DNA from: an uncultured Prevotellaceae bacterium
Lineage (GTDB): Bacteria > Bacteroidota > Bacteroidia > Bacteroidales > Bacteroidaceae
NCBI GenBank assembly: GCA_900316685.1
Contig: ONDS01000003.1
Span: 62,001-126,000 of the forward strand
Direction: 5' to 3'
DNA length: 64,000 bases
Part shown: piece after piece, positions 36,471 to 46,240 of the stretch
Layout of the letters: every line of letters starts with the position of its first letter
How positions within the stretch are numbered: position 1 is the first letter of the stretch
Program-made: the position numbers and the translations under genes
The notes under the pieces: generated by a model
Seen by the model: the letters and a program-made list of their open reading frames with translations, nothing else
Told to the model about the DNA's origin: nothing
Databases searched by the model: none

Positions 36471-39400
36471 TTATCTTATCCCCTTCTTTTCTATTTCGCG
36501 CAGGATGAAGACGGCTTCGCCTACGGCATTGACATTATCGATGACCACGGAACGTTTTCCGCCCACATCCTTCGGCTTGCATCTCTTGGGATTATCCACA
36601 ATATACTGGAGCACCTTTTCGAACTGGTCGCTGTCGTAGAAAGGACTGTCGGGGATGCTCACGAACTGCATCTGCATGCGCCCTCCCTTGAGGATGATCT
36701 TCTCGCAACCCAACCGACGCCCGAGCCGCCGGAGAGGCACCACCTGCATGAGTTCCTCGCCCTCGCGAGGCACCGGTCCGAAACGGTCCTCAAGACGTTT
36801 GCGATACGCCGCCAGGTCGTCGTCGTTCTCGATATTGTCCAACTCGCGATAAAGGAGCATCCTTTCGCTGCTGCCTGGCACGTACAGGTCGGGGAAATAC
36901 ATCTCCATGTCGCTTTCCACGGCACAGTCGTCGACGAAGCCCTCGCCGGTGACCGTGCGTCCTACCTTGATATCCTCGGCATAGAGATCGCTGAACTCCT
37001 CATTTTTCAGTTCGGTGACCGCCTGGCTGAGGATTTTCTGATAGGTCTCATACCCCAGGTCTTCCATGAATCCACTCTGCTCCGCCCCCAACAGGTTGCC
37101 GGCGCCACGGATATCGAGATCCTGCATGGCGAGGTTGAAACCGCTGCCCAAGTCGGAGAACGTCTCCAAGGCTTCCAACCGGCGACGGGCTTCGGTGGGC
37201 AGCAACGACTTAGGTGGTGCCAACAGATAGCAGAACGCCTTACGGTTAGAGCGTCCCACCCTACCCCTCATCTGATGGAGGTCGGACAATCCGAAACGAT
37301 GGGCATCGTTGATGATGATTGTATTGGCATTGGGTATATCCACGCCGTTCTCGACGATGGTGGTGGAGAGCAGCACATCGTAGTCGTGGTTGATGAAACC
37401 CATGATGATATCCTCGAGTTCCTCGGGTTTCATCCTTCCATGTCCGATGGCCACGCGGGCATCGGGCACATACTTATGTATGAGCCGGGCTATCTCTTCG
37501 AGGTTGGATATACGGTCGTTGACGAAGAACACCTGTCCGTTGCGGCTCATCTCAAAGCCTATGGCATCGGCTATCACCTCATGGCCGTAGGTGGCCAGCT
37601 CGGTATAGATGGGATAGCGGTTGGGGGGAGGCGTGCGAATGATGCTCATATCCCTTGCCCCCATGAGGGAGAACTGCAAGGTGCGCGGTATGGGTGTCGC
37701 CGACATGGTGAGTGTGTCGATGTTCGACTTGAGCTGTCGTATCTTCTCCTTGGTGGATACGCCGAACTTCTGTTCCTCGTCGATGATGAGCAGTCCGATG
37801 TCTTTCCATTTCACTGTCTTGCCAATGAGTTTGTGGGTGCCGATGATGATGTCGATGCGCCCCTCGGCCAGTTCGTCGAGGATCTCACGCGTCTTCTTCG
37901 CACTCCTCGCCCTCGACAGGTATTCCACCCTGACAGGCAGGTTGCGCAGTCGTTCGGAGAAAGTCTGGTAATGCTGGAAGGCCAGCACGGTGGTAGGCAC
38001 GAGCACCGCCACCTGCTTGGAGTCGCACGCCGCCTTGAAGGCAGCACGTATGGCCACCTCGGTCTTGCCGAAGCCCACATCGCCGCACACCAGGCGGTCC
38101 ATGGGTCGCGCCTGCTCCATGTCCATCTTCACATCGTTGGTCGCCTTCAGTTGGTCGGGCGTGTCTTCGTAGAGGAACGAAGCCTCCAGCTCATGTTGCA
38201 AGTAGTTGTCGGGCGAGAAGGCGAACCCCTTCTCGTGTCTACGGCGTGCATAGAGTTTGATGAGGTCGCGTGCGATGTCCTTGATGCGTTTCTTGGTGCG
38301 TTCCTTCATGCGCTCCCACGCCCCTGTGCCCAGTGTGCTCAATCGCGGCGGCTCGCCGGTGTCGCTGCGCCGGTATTTGGAAATCTTGTAAAGCGAGTGT
38401 ATGGACACGTCGACCATGTCGCCCCGCTGGTAGACGATGCGTATCATCTCCTGGTAGCTGTTGCCTGTGGGCACGCGCACCAGTCCGAAGAACTTGCCCA
38501 CGCCGAAGTCGACGTGCACCACGAAGTCGCCGGGTTCCATCTCCTGCAGTTCCTTCATGGTGAGCGCCATCTTTCCCACGCGGGCGGCATCCGACTTGAG
38601 GTTGTACTTATGGAAACGGTCGAATATCTGGTGGTCGGTGAAGAAACAAGCCTTCAGGTCGTGGTCGATGAACCCCTCGTGGAGTGTGCGGTCGACCGCC
38701 TCGAAAGGCAAGGTGGGCGGTGCGAAGATATCGTCGGTGGGAGGGTTGAAGATATCCTGCAACCGCTGTATCTGTTTCTGGCTGTCGGCCAGGATATAGA
38801 GTCGATACCCCTTGGCAAGATGGTCTTGCAGCGTCTGCGTGAGCAGCGGCAGGTTCTTATGGAACAGCGGCTGAGGTGTGATATGGAAGGACACCGCCGC
38901 ATCGGGTTCCGTCTTGGGTCGTGGTCCGAAGGTAAGCCATCGGAACTTGTCTACCGCCTCGATGAAATCCTTGGCACTGAGCAAGGCACTTTCTCGCTGC
39001 ATTTCACGGGCTATCTGTTGGCGCTCCATCTCCGTGGCCTGCTCCATGCGTTCGGTGAGTGCTTGGTTGGAGAAGCCGTCGGCATAGACCTGGGCTATGG
39101 TGTCGCGCACATACACATAATCCTTCATCACGATGAGCGCATCGTCGGGCAGGAACTGGAAGAAAGGGATACGCCTATCGGTACGTGCCGACAGTTCGGG
39201 CACGATGTCTACCTGCTCCTTCTTCTCCTTCGACAACTGGCTCTCCACCTCGAAGGAGCGGATGGAGTCGATCTCGTCGTCGAAGAAATCAATGCGGAAG
39301 GGCAGTTCGCTGCTAAAGGAATAGACATCGAGGATGCTCCCTCGGATGGCGAACTGACCTGGTTCGTACACATAATCCTGTTCGTGGAACCCCAGCGAGA

Positions 39401-39884
39401 GCAATCGCTTGCGCAGGTCGTTCATGTCGACCACCTGTCCTTGGTGGAGCGAGACCACCCGTTCGTCGAGTTGGCTTTTCGACACCACGAGTTCCGAGAG
39501 AGCCTCGGGATGGGTGATCACCAGCAAAGCTTTCTTTTTGCCCCGCGTGGTGAGACGTGTAAGCACCTCGGTGCGCAATATCTCGTTAGCGGCATCGCGC
39601 TGTCCGTATTTCACCGCCCGTTTATAGGATGAGGGGAAGAAGAGCACATCGCGGCTCTTAGTCTGGTCGATATCGTGGTAGAAATAGCCCGCCTCGTCGG
39701 CATCCTGAAGGATGAAGAGCACCACCGACTGCTTGTCGACGACGCCCGACAAAGCCACGGGAGCCGACGACGCCAATAGGCCGTCGGCATGCAGGCGCCG
39801 CAGATGGCGGTCGTCGAGCAACTGGACCAACGCCCTACAATTGGGCGATTGGGCATACAGTTGGGTCAGTTCCTTGATTTTCAT
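36471..39884 (-). CDS. mfd: Transcription-repair coupling factor Mfd
   Basis: 1137 residues, close to the usual 1150. The N-terminal UvrB-like part is followed by the RNA polymerase-interacting domain (MEPGDFVVHVDFGVGKFFGL). The RecG-like translocase has Walker A with Lys607 (GDVGFGKTE), DEEQ (LLIIDEEQKFGV), SATPIPRT and QMRGRVGRS. The C-terminal domain (ending REIEKKGIR) is present. It removes stalled RNA polymerase at lesions and recruits UvrA. Its start overlaps the stop of the GT2 gene by four bases. Confidence 0.96.
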   Translation of the reverse strand: MKIKELTQLYAQSPNCRALVQLLDDRHLRRLHADGLLASSAPVALSGVVDKQSVVLFILQDADEAGYFYHDIDQTKSRDVLFFPSSYKRAVKYGQRDAANEILRTEVLTRLTTRGKKKALLVITHPEALSELVVSKSQLDERVVSLHQGQVVDMNDLRKRLLSLGFHEQDYVYEPGQFAIRGSILDVYSFSSELPFRIDFFDDEIDSIRSFEVESQLSKEKKEQVDIVPELSARTDRRIPFFQFLPDDALIVMKDYVYVRDTIAQVYADGFSNQALTERMEQATEMERQQIAREMQRESALLSAKDFIEAVDKFRWLTFGPRPKTEPDAAVSFHITPQPLFHKNLPLLTQTLQDHLAKGYRLYILADSQKQIQRLQDIFNPPTDDIFAPPTLPFEAVDRTLHEGFIDHDLKACFFTDHQIFDRFHKYNLKSDAARVGKMALTMKELQEMEPGDFVVHVDFGVGKFFGLVRVPTGNSYQEMIRIVYQRGDMVDVSIHSLYKISKYRRSDTGEPPRLSTLGTGAWERMKERTKKRIKDIARDLIKLYARRRHEKGFAFSPDNYLQHELEASFLYEDTPDQLKATNDVKMDMEQARPMDRLVCGDVGFGKTEVAIRAAFKAACDSKQVAVLVPTTVLAFQHYQTFSERLRNLPVRVEYLSRARSAKKTREILDELAEGRIDIIIGTHKLIGKTVKWKDIGLLIIDEEQKFGVSTKEKIRQLKSNIDTLTMSATPIPRTLQFSLMGARDMSIIRTPPPNRYPIYTELATYGHEVIADAIGFEMSRNGQVFFVNDRISNLEEIARLIHKYVPDARVAIGHGRMKPEELEDIIMGFINHDYDVLLSTTIVENGVDIPNANTIIINDAHRFGLSDLHQMRGRVGRSNRKAFCYLLAPPKSLLPTEARRRLEALETFSDLGSGFNLAMQDLDIRGAGNLLGAEQSGFMEDLGYETYQKILSQAVTELKNEEFSDLYAEDIKVGRTVTGEGFVDDCAVESDMEMYFPDLYVPGSSERMLLYRELDNIENDDDLAAYRKRLEDRFGPVPREGEELMQVVPLRRLGRRLGCEKIILKGGRMQMQFVSIPDSPFYDSDQFEKVLQYIVDNPKRCKPKDVGGKRSVVIDNVNAVGEAVFILREIEKKGIR

Positions 39885-40648
39885 TCCTCGCTGGGCATTT
39901 TGGGATATTTACGGAACCATCCGTCCCAGCGCAGGCGCATCACCCCGAAGAAGGCTTCGCCGAATATGCCCCCACTCATCTTGCTCACCCCCTCGCGCCG
40001 ATTGACGAAGACCACGGGCACCTCCTTGATCTTGAATCCTATCTTATGAGCGGTGTATTTCATCTCTATCTGGAAGGCATATCCCTTGAAACGAATCTTG
40101 TCGAGTTCGATGGTCTGCAACACCCTCCGTTTGTAGCATTTGAAGCCCGCCGTGGTGTCGTGTACCTTGAAGCCCGTGACCAAGCGCACGTATTTGGAGG
40201 CGAAATAACTCATGAGCACGCGTCCGATAGGCCAGTTGACCACATTGACCCCACTGACATAGCGTGAGCCGATGGCCAGGTCGTAGCCTTCATCGTGGCA
40301 GGCGGCATAGAGCCGAGGCAGGTCGTTGGGGTCGTGCGAGAAGTCGGCATCCATCTCAAACACATAGTCGTAGTCGTGCTGAAGCGCCCATTTGAAGCCG
40401 GTGATGTAGGCTGTGCCCAGCCCTTGTTTGCCCTCGCGTTCGATGATGAACAGTCGGTTGTCGAACTCGTCGAGCATCAGTTGGTGGACAATGTTGGCCG
40501 TACCGTCGGGGCTGCCATCATCGATGATGAGGATATCGAAATATTTCTCCAACGAGAAGACGGCACGGATAATTTTCTCGATGTTCTCCTTCTCGTTGTA
40601 TGTGGGTATGATGACGATGCTGTCGCTCTTGTTCATGTGCGGAGGCAT
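39881..40648 (-). CDS. GT2 glycosyltransferase, polyprenol-phosphate mannosyltransferase type
   Basis: 255 residues. The GT-A fold has IVIIPTYNEKENIEKIIRAV, DDGSPDGTA, the metal motif EMDADFSHDPNDLPRL and GSRYVSG...NWPIGR. This is the DPM1-like soluble form, which makes polyprenyl-phosphate mannose or glucose for glycan assembly. Two starts are possible: 40648 (MPPHMNKSD) or 40636 (MNKSD, closer to homologues). The promoter at 40666-40696 allows both. It is co-transcribed with mfd. Confidence 0.88.
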   Translation of the reverse strand: MPPHMNKSDSIVIIPTYNEKENIEKIIRAVFSLEKYFDILIIDDGSPDGTANIVHQLMLDEFDNRLFIIEREGKQGLGTAYITGFKWALQHDYDYVFEMDADFSHDPNDLPRLYAACHDEGYDLAIGSRYVSGVNVVNWPIGRVLMSYFASKYVRLVTGFKVHDTTAGFKCYKRRVLQTIELDKIRFKGYAFQIEMKYTAHKIGFKIKEVPVVFVNRREGVSKMSGGIFGEAFFGVMRLRWDGWFRKYPKMPSEE

Positions 40649-40665
40649 TTAGGGGGTTTGAAATG

Positions 40666-40696
40666 CAAAGTTAACTTTTTTTTCGGAATCGACAAA
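40666..40696 (-). promoter_or_regulatory. Promoter of the GT2-mfd operon
   Basis: Minus strand TTTG (40696-40693), a 19-base spacer, then TAACTTTG (40673-40666). Transcription should start about 10 bases before the first ATG. Confidence 0.75.
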
Positions 40697-40719
40697 ATCT
40701 TCAATGTTCATTTTGTTAG

Positions 40720-40745
40720 AGGTGAGGGGTAAGAGGTGAGAGATA
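40720..40745. repeat. GAGGTGAGGGGTAAGAGGTGAGAG repeat
   Basis: A short copy of the GTGAGGGGTGAGAG family in the gap between the acyltransferase and GT2 genes. Confidence 0.7.
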
Positions 40746-40812
40746 TGTCCACAGCGGAGTTATGTCTACACTCCTGAACTCCCATGAACTCCCAATCTCC
40801 TGAACCCAACAT

Positions 40813-41571
40813 TTATTGGTCGGGGTTTTCCACATACCCTTGGAAATCGGGTTCGAGAGCGCTCATGACCGCCGAATAGCTGTCGGCCATGGTGGTGCTC
40901 ACATTGTCGGCACCCTTGGAAATGGGATAGATGGGTTGATGGATGGTGAGGCTCATGGGATGCCAGTCGACCCACTTGAAGTCGCGCATGCGCGGCATGA
41001 TATGGAACGAGCCATTGATAGTGAGAGGCACCACGGGCAGTTGCAATTCATCGGCCAACATGAAGGCACCTCGTTTGAACTTCGCCATGTGGCCGGTGAA
41101 GGTGCGTGACCCTTCGGGGAAGACCACGAGCGATATGCCACCCTGGAGGATTTTCTCAGCCTTGTCCATGGATTGTTTGATGCGCTTGGGTCCGCGCTTG
41201 TCGACGAAGATCTGTTTCGATTTCTCGCAAGCCAGTCCCACGAAAGGCAGCTTGCGCAACTGATATTTCATCATCCACTTGAAGTTGCGGGGCAGATGGC
41301 CGAAGATGAGGAAGATGTCGAACGCCCCTTGGTGGTTAGCCACAAAGACATAGGACTGTCCTTTCTCCAGATGGTTTTTTCCTTCCACCTTGACGGGTAT
41401 GAGCAACACCTTGAGTACCACCCATGCCCATATCTTGCCGGGGTAGTAGCCCCAGAAATGGCCACCGCCCAGGAAACAGCCGATGACGGTGACAAGGGCG
41501 ATGAAGATGGTCCATACGAGAAGTATGGGTATGGCAATGAACAGTTGATAGATACGGTATAGATATTTCAT
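40813..41571 (-). CDS. 1-acyl-sn-glycerol-3-phosphate acyltransferase (PlsC-like)
   Basis: 252 residues. An N-terminal membrane helix (LFIAIPILLVWTIFIALVTV) precedes the acyltransferase motif NHQGAFD (His80, Asp85) and FPEGSRTF (151-158), with PLTINGS further on. It makes phosphatidic acid at the inner membrane. Its start overlaps the stop of the metallophosphoesterase gene (4 bases), placing it last in the pyrC operon. The family is clear; exact acyl specificity is not. Confidence 0.88.
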   Translation of the reverse strand: MKYLYRIYQLFIAIPILLVWTIFIALVTVIGCFLGGGHFWGYYPGKIWAWVVLKVLLIPVKVEGKNHLEKGQSYVFVANHQGAFDIFLIFGHLPRNFKWMMKYQLRKLPFVGLACEKSKQIFVDKRGPKRIKQSMDKAEKILQGGISLVVFPEGSRTFTGHMAKFKRGAFMLADELQLPVVPLTINGSFHIMPRMRDFKWVDWHPMSLTIHQPIYPISKGADNVSTTMADSYSAVMSALEPDFQGYVENPDQ

Positions 41572-42749
41572 GGTGATTGAGGGTTAAGTCCTTTATGCAG
41601 GGTGACGACCACTATTTCGCCGGGCACGCCGAAGCGTAGCGGCACGAGTCCGCCCAGTCCGCTGGTGACATAGATGATGCGTCCGCCTTCGTCGTACATG
41701 CCATTGTATTCATCATAGGCCATCGCTGCGGGAGAGAACCCGAAGAGCGAGATCTGTCCGCCGTGAGTATGTCCGCTGAAGGTGAGTTGGGCTTTCGATT
41801 CGGGCAGTATATGTGAGCGCCACGCCGTGGGGTCGTGTTGGAGCATGATGGTGAAGGCACCGTCGGGGATGCCCGCTACGGTCTTGGCCACATCGCCCCT
41901 GGCCACTTCCTCCATCTTGCCCATGTTCTCCATGCCCGCCACATAGATGGAATCAGCACCACGCCGTATGATGCGGTGCTCGTTGAGCAAGAGGGTCCAT
42001 CCCAGCTCGCGCTCGCTGTCGACCACCCTGCGTTCCAGTGTCACCTTCTCTGCCGAGTCGGCCTTCACATAAGCGGCATAGTCGTGGTTGCCCAAGACGG
42101 AGTAGACCCCGTCGCGCGACTGTAATGAGTTGAGCAGGTGGCGGTGCGGTTCTATCTCTTCGGCCCGCATATTGATGAGGTCGCCGGTGAAACACACCAT
42201 ATCGGCATCCTGGGCGTTGATGCTGTCGAGTGCCGTCTTAAGAATCTCCTGGTCGCCGCCCATATAGCTGCCCACATGGGCGTCGGAGAAGAGCGCTATC
42301 TTATAGCCGTCGAAAGCACGAGGCAACTGTTCGAAATAACAATCCACGCGTCGCACCTCAAATTGAGCGAAGCCCACAGATAGACCGTAGATGGTGGCAT
42401 AGCACAGATAGCCTACGGCTATGAGCCCCACCAAATTGCCCCAATTCCGTTTGGAATGGAACAGGCGCGCTACGCCCCTGCCCATGATGGAGAAGAGGGC
42501 GAACGCCGCCTTGGTGGCCACGAGCAAGCCCATACATGCGAGGAAGAAATACAGAATAATGCGGTTGTGAGGAATGAAATCTCTCGCCGTGGCCATCATT
42601 ACCAAGAAGATGATGAGAAAGAGGCCCGGACAGAGCCACAGCAGTTTTTTCCATACCGCCATCCTTCTGGGCCGGATATAGCGGATAAAGATATAGAGGT
42701 CGGGCAGTATGACCAGCAATAGGAACAGGATGATATGTCGTGAAACCAT
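41568..42749 (-). CDS. Membrane metallophosphoesterase
   Basis: 393 residues. Several N-terminal membrane helices (about 5-150) precede a calcineurin-like domain. Its motifs run in order: ALFSDAHVGS, CFTGDLINM, VLGNHDY, MLQHDP and FSGHTHGGQ. These are the YkuE/YaeI-type signatures, some of which act on lipid phosphates. The neighbouring PlsC and the membrane location suggest a role in envelope lipid metabolism, but this is inference. Confidence 0.9.
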   Translation of the reverse strand: MVSRHIILFLLLVILPDLYIFIRYIRPRRMAVWKKLLWLCPGLFLIIFLVMMATARDFIPHNRIILYFFLACMGLLVATKAAFALFSIMGRGVARLFHSKRNWGNLVGLIAVGYLCYATIYGLSVGFAQFEVRRVDCYFEQLPRAFDGYKIALFSDAHVGSYMGGDQEILKTALDSINAQDADMVCFTGDLINMRAEEIEPHRHLLNSLQSRDGVYSVLGNHDYAAYVKADSAEKVTLERRVVDSERELGWTLLLNEHRIIRRGADSIYVAGMENMGKMEEVARGDVAKTVAGIPDGAFTIMLQHDPTAWRSHILPESKAQLTFSGHTHGGQISLFGFSPAAMAYDEYNGMYDEGGRIIYVTSGLGGLVPLRFGVPGEIVVVTLHKGLNPQSP

Positions 42750-42774
42750 TTTACTTCCTTTTTTACTTCCTTTT

Positions 42775-43587
42775 CTACTTCAACATTGATGATTCCAGGA
42801 AACGGCGCATCATCGCTACAGGTATGCCGCGCCGCCCGGCATAGTCGGTGAGTTGGTCCTCGCCGATGGGCCCCAAATCAAAATAGTGGGCTTTGGGATG
42901 GGCTATCATCAGGCCGGAGACCGACGCATGAGGTCGCATGGCCCCATGTTCGGTGAGATGGATGCCTATCTCCTTCATTCCCACCAGTTCGTTGAGCACG
43001 AAGTTGACACTCGTGTCGGGCAGCGAGGGATAGCCCACAGCTGGACGTATGCCCTGGAACTCCTCGCGCAGCAGTTGGTCGATGGAGAGTTGTTCATCGG
43101 GAGCATAACCCCACCAATGGCGTCGCACCTCAAGGTGCATCTTCTCGACCGTGGCCTCAGCCAACCGGTCGGCGAGGGTCTGCGCCAACAACCGTTGGTA
43201 CTCGTCGTGGGCGTATTCCTTCTCCATGGCGGCATCGACGGTGACGGCGAACACCCCCACCCTGTCGGTCACACCCTTGGAGCGCGGACTGACGAAGTCG
43301 GCGAGCGACAGGCACACGCCCTGAGCGTTAGGCCGCTGCTGGCGGAGCATGGGCAGTCGAGTCTCTCCCAACCAGACATCATCACCCTCGGAATAGGCAT
43401 CGAAGAGTTGGAATACGGCATGCGTATGATAGCGTCGTTCCCAATCATCGACCAACTGAAGCGCTTCCTGGCGCAAAGCCTCGCGCGCTTCCCGGGGTTT
43501 GCCGTTCATCTCCCACGCATGGAAGAAATACAGCCAGTTGATATAGTCGACCACCTCTGACAGGCGGTATGAACACACCTTCCTCAT
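42775..43587 (-). CDS. Free-standing methionine synthase activation domain protein
   Basis: 270 residues. The C-terminal part contains IRPAVGYPSLPDTSVNFVLN, MKEIGIHLTEHGAMRPHASV and SGLMIAHPKAHYFDLG. This is the AdoMet-binding reactivation domain that normally forms the C-terminus of MetH. The cobalamin, homocysteine and folate domains are absent, so it should act in trans on a MetH encoded elsewhere. The start at 43587 (MRKVCSYRL) overlaps the pyrC stop in an ATGA junction. The longer upstream frame overlaps pyrC extensively and is not credible. Confidence 0.82.
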   Translation of the reverse strand: MRKVCSYRLSEVVDYINWLYFFHAWEMNGKPREAREALRQEALQLVDDWERRYHTHAVFQLFDAYSEGDDVWLGETRLPMLRQQRPNAQGVCLSLADFVSPRSKGVTDRVGVFAVTVDAAMEKEYAHDEYQRLLAQTLADRLAEATVEKMHLEVRRHWWGYAPDEQLSIDQLLREEFQGIRPAVGYPSLPDTSVNFVLNELVGMKEIGIHLTEHGAMRPHASVSGLMIAHPKAHYFDLGPIGEDQLTDYAGRRGIPVAMMRRFLESSMLK

Positions 43588-44924
43588 ACTTGGCTCCTGA
43601 AGATGAGTTGTTCGCCACGGCTGTCGGATAGCATCCTTCCGTCGCCGACGATATGCGCACCGTTGCAGAAAGTATGCTGCACCTGCCAGCCCAGCCGACG
43701 ACCGAGGAGCGGGCTCCATTGGCACTTGCTCGCAATATCGGTCTGCCGAAGCGTCCAGGGATGACGCCGCACGATGGTGAGGTCGGCTTTGTAGCCCTCG
43801 CGCAGGAAGCCCCTTCTATGGATGGCGAACAGACGGGCGGGATGATGGCACATCAGGGCTACCATCCGTTCCATCGAGAGCACACCCTGGTCGACCAAGT
43901 CAAGCATCGCCACCAAGGAGAACTGCACCATGGGCATGCCCGAGGCCGCCTTGGCGCATCCCCCCTCTTTCTCGCCGAGGGCATGAGGAGCATGGTCGGT
44001 GGCCACGGTGAAGATGCGCCCATCGGTGAGCGCACGCCTCAGGCAGTCGCGGTCGCCAGCGGTTTTCACACTCGGATTGCATTTCACCCACGAGCCTTTG
44101 TCGGCATAATCGGCGTCGGTGAAGAGCAGGTGAGCCAACACCGCCTCGGCAGTGATATTGGGTATGTGGGTGTCGGTGGCAGGCTCGAAGAGAGCCAGCT
44201 CGTCGGCAGTGGAGAGGTGGGCCACATGCAGCCGCGTGCCATATTCCTTGGCCAGACTGACGGCGAGTGATGATGAGGCCACACAAGCCTCGCGTGAGCG
44301 GATTTGTGGATGGTGCGCCACGTCGGGGTCGTCGCCCCAGCGTTGCCGCGCTTCCAGCATATTACGGTTGATGATATTGGTGTCTTCGCAATGCGCCATG
44401 ATAGGCAACGTTGCCGTTTGGAACAACCGACGGAGGGTCTTGGCATCGTCGACCAGCATATTGCCCGTAGAGGAACCCATGAACAGTTTGATGCCCGGCA
44501 CACGCGGGTCATCCTGCGGCAATAGGTCGATATTGTCGTTGGTGGCCCCGAAGAAGAAGGAGTAGTTGACATGGCTTTTCCGCTCCCCCAGCCGCCATTT
44601 TTCTTCCAAAGCCTCGACGGTGGTGGTTTGCGGCATGGTGTTGGGCATGTCGAAAAACGAGGTGACCCCGCCCAGAGCTGCCGCCCTACTCTCGCTCTCG
44701 ATGTCGGCCTTATGGGTGAGTCCTGGCTCTCGGAAATGCACATGGGTATCGATAATGCCCGGCAGCAAATAGCAGCCCCGGGCATCTATCACTTGTTGGT
44801 AATCCTGCCGCCGTGCGACTGGTCCCTCGATAATCTGTCGGATAATATCGCCGTCAATCTCCACCGATCCGGTGAAGGAGCGTCCTTCATTGACGATGAC
44901 GGCATCGGCAATCAATATGCTCAT
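43584..44924 (-). CDS. pyrC: Dihydroorotase
   Basis: 446 residues. The amidohydrolase metal motif is GIIDTHVHFREPGLTHKADI. Further signatures are SFFDMPNTMPQT, VAHLSTADEL and the metal Asp in TVATDHAPHALGEKE. It closes carbamoyl-aspartate to dihydroorotate in pyrimidine synthesis. The ATG at 44924 (MSILIADAVIVNEG) is preferred over 44954, which would overlap the preceding gene. It is in an operon with the MetH activation protein. Confidence 0.93.
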   Translation of the reverse strand: MSILIADAVIVNEGRSFTGSVEIDGDIIRQIIEGPVARRQDYQQVIDARGCYLLPGIIDTHVHFREPGLTHKADIESESRAAALGGVTSFFDMPNTMPQTTTVEALEEKWRLGERKSHVNYSFFFGATNDNIDLLPQDDPRVPGIKLFMGSSTGNMLVDDAKTLRRLFQTATLPIMAHCEDTNIINRNMLEARQRWGDDPDVAHHPQIRSREACVASSSLAVSLAKEYGTRLHVAHLSTADELALFEPATDTHIPNITAEAVLAHLLFTDADYADKGSWVKCNPSVKTAGDRDCLRRALTDGRIFTVATDHAPHALGEKEGGCAKAASGMPMVQFSLVAMLDLVDQGVLSMERMVALMCHHPARLFAIHRRGFLREGYKADLTIVRRHPWTLRQTDIASKCQWSPLLGRRLGWQVQHTFCNGAHIVGDGRMLSDSRGEQLIFRSQV

Positions 44925-44937
44925 CTGAGAGTATCTC

Positions 44938-45732
44938 CTAATTACGTGCAGCACCGGCTGCAGGAGCCTGAGCCTGCTGCGGGGTATTGTCGGCCGACTC
45001 CTTGGAAACGGCTTGTGCCTGTGTGGGCAGCGGTTCCAGTCCGTTTTGTATGTTCTGGAAATGCTGTGCCTCGCTGACGTACATTTTCACGAAGTCGTTG
45101 TTCTTGAAATAGTCGGTGGCCTTGGTCATGATTTCCACTATCCATGGTTTCATTTCGGGGTACTGATAGCTGCTGGTTACAATCTGGAACACGCCAGGAC
45201 CCAGGGCGTTGTCGAAGTTCTCGGTAATGAAGCCTGTGACAAGTTTGTCTATCTCGGCATTGATGCGGAATGCTTCCTGGTTGACCTCGCGCATCACCTC
45301 TTCCATATTGCTGCCATTCATGATGCCCTGATAGGGTTTATGCTCCAACTCGGCGATTTGCCCCTGGAAGGTGTCATAGCGGTGCATGAACTGATAGAGG
45401 CTGTCGTTGAGGGGAGTGCCGCCGAGCTGTAGCTGTCCTGTCTGGTCGATTTTTATGGATATCTCGCCGGATTCGAGAATCAGGGGCATCAGTCGGAGGT
45501 CGTCCATGAAGACATTCCCCAGCTGTGGTGTGTCTACCGAGCCGGAGAAATGGAACTTGCCGTGCACCACATCGCATGAATCGAGGTTGTGCATTTCGCT
45601 TCCGGTGAACATCTTCAGGTAGAGCATACGTCCGTCGAGCCTCGACACGTTGGTGGTACCTTCAATATTGTAGGACCCCGCACACGACGAGAACAACACA
45701 GCAGCCAAGAATGCGTATAACAACTTAGTCAT
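44938..45732 (-). CDS. DUF4369-type lipoprotein
   Basis: 264 residues. The lipobox is LFSSCAGSY. The N-terminal beta domain (YNIEGTTNVSRLDGRMLYLK, LDSCDVVHGKFHFSGSVDT, LILESGEISIKI) is the DUF4369 domain that often precedes thioredoxin-like domains in Bacteroidetes. Here a helical region and a Gln/Ala-rich tail (TPQQAQAPAAGAARN) follow, with no thioredoxin CxxC. Function is unknown. A -7 element (45758-45765) lies just upstream, so it probably heads the pyrC operon. Confidence 0.8.
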   Translation of the reverse strand: MTKLLYAFLAAVLFSSCAGSYNIEGTTNVSRLDGRMLYLKMFTGSEMHNLDSCDVVHGKFHFSGSVDTPQLGNVFMDDLRLMPLILESGEISIKIDQTGQLQLGGTPLNDSLYQFMHRYDTFQGQIAELEHKPYQGIMNGSNMEEVMREVNQEAFRINAEIDKLVTGFITENFDNALGPGVFQIVTSSYQYPEMKPWIVEIMTKATDYFKNNDFVKMYVSEAQHFQNIQNGLEPLPTQAQAVSKESADNTPQQAQAPAAGAARN

Positions 45733-45757
45733 ATTGGGATTTAGTGATTATGCCGTA

Positions 45758-45765
45758 CAAAGGTA
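45758..45765 (-). promoter_or_regulatory. -7 element of the DUF4369-pyrC operon
   Basis: The minus strand reads TACCTTTG, 25 bases before the start codon. No TTG is seen at the proper distance. Confidence 0.55.
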
Positions 45766-45835
45766 ACACCTATTCCTAAAGGAAGGAAAAAAATTCACGG
45801 TATTTAAAACTATTTCCATATCTTTTGGAATTTTT

Positions 45836-46240
45836 TTACTCTTTGGAAAGTTCCTTTGACAATCGATGCATGGAATAGACCTCGAGCACCACGGCGATGA
45901 GCAGGGTGAGCACCCATTTGTTGTAGGCGTATTGTATGTATGATTCCAAATCGGGAAACCAGGGTCGCATGAAATGATGTACGAAGTCGACCATGAGCAC
46001 GCCCGTGATGACGAAGAAGATGCCGGCGAAGACTTGCATGCGGCGCAGGCGGCGTATGGTGATGTCGGAGCCTTCGTAACGCTGTAGCCATTGCATGGAG
46101 GCGAAGGCCAAAGCACCTGCGAGGAATATCCAACAGGCCCACGGCGTGGCGAATTGCAATGCGAACATGCCCGCTCCCACCACCATGGCGGCTCCTCCGA
46201 GCATGAAGAGTATGGTTTGCCATTTATTGAGCTGCTGCAT
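45836..46240 (-). CDS. Small four-helix membrane protein of unknown function
   Basis: 134 residues with four hydrophobic helices (ILFMLGGAAMVVGAGMFAL; CWIFLAGALAFASMQWL; VFAGIFFVITGVLMVDFV; WVLTLLIAVVLEVYSM). The family is not recognised. Its start overlaps the end of the FtsB/DivIC-like gene by 17 bases, so the two are coupled. Confidence 0.75.
   Translation of the reverse strand: MQQLNKWQTILFMLGGAAMVVGAGMFALQFATPWACWIFLAGALAFASMQWLQRYEGSDITIRRLRRMQVFAGIFFVITGVLMVDFVHHFMRPWFPDLESYIQYAYNKWVLTLLIAVVLEVYSMHRLSKELSKE

Noticed and set aside
36420..39632. A 1070-codon plus-strand open frame
   Set aside because: It lies antisense to mfd in a fixed codon phase and has no domain, signal or start context. 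It is a by-product of mfd codon usage.
42775..43725. Longer start for the MetH activation protein
   Set aside because: The extension overlaps pyrC by over 130 bases and its sequence is Arg-rich with no homology features.
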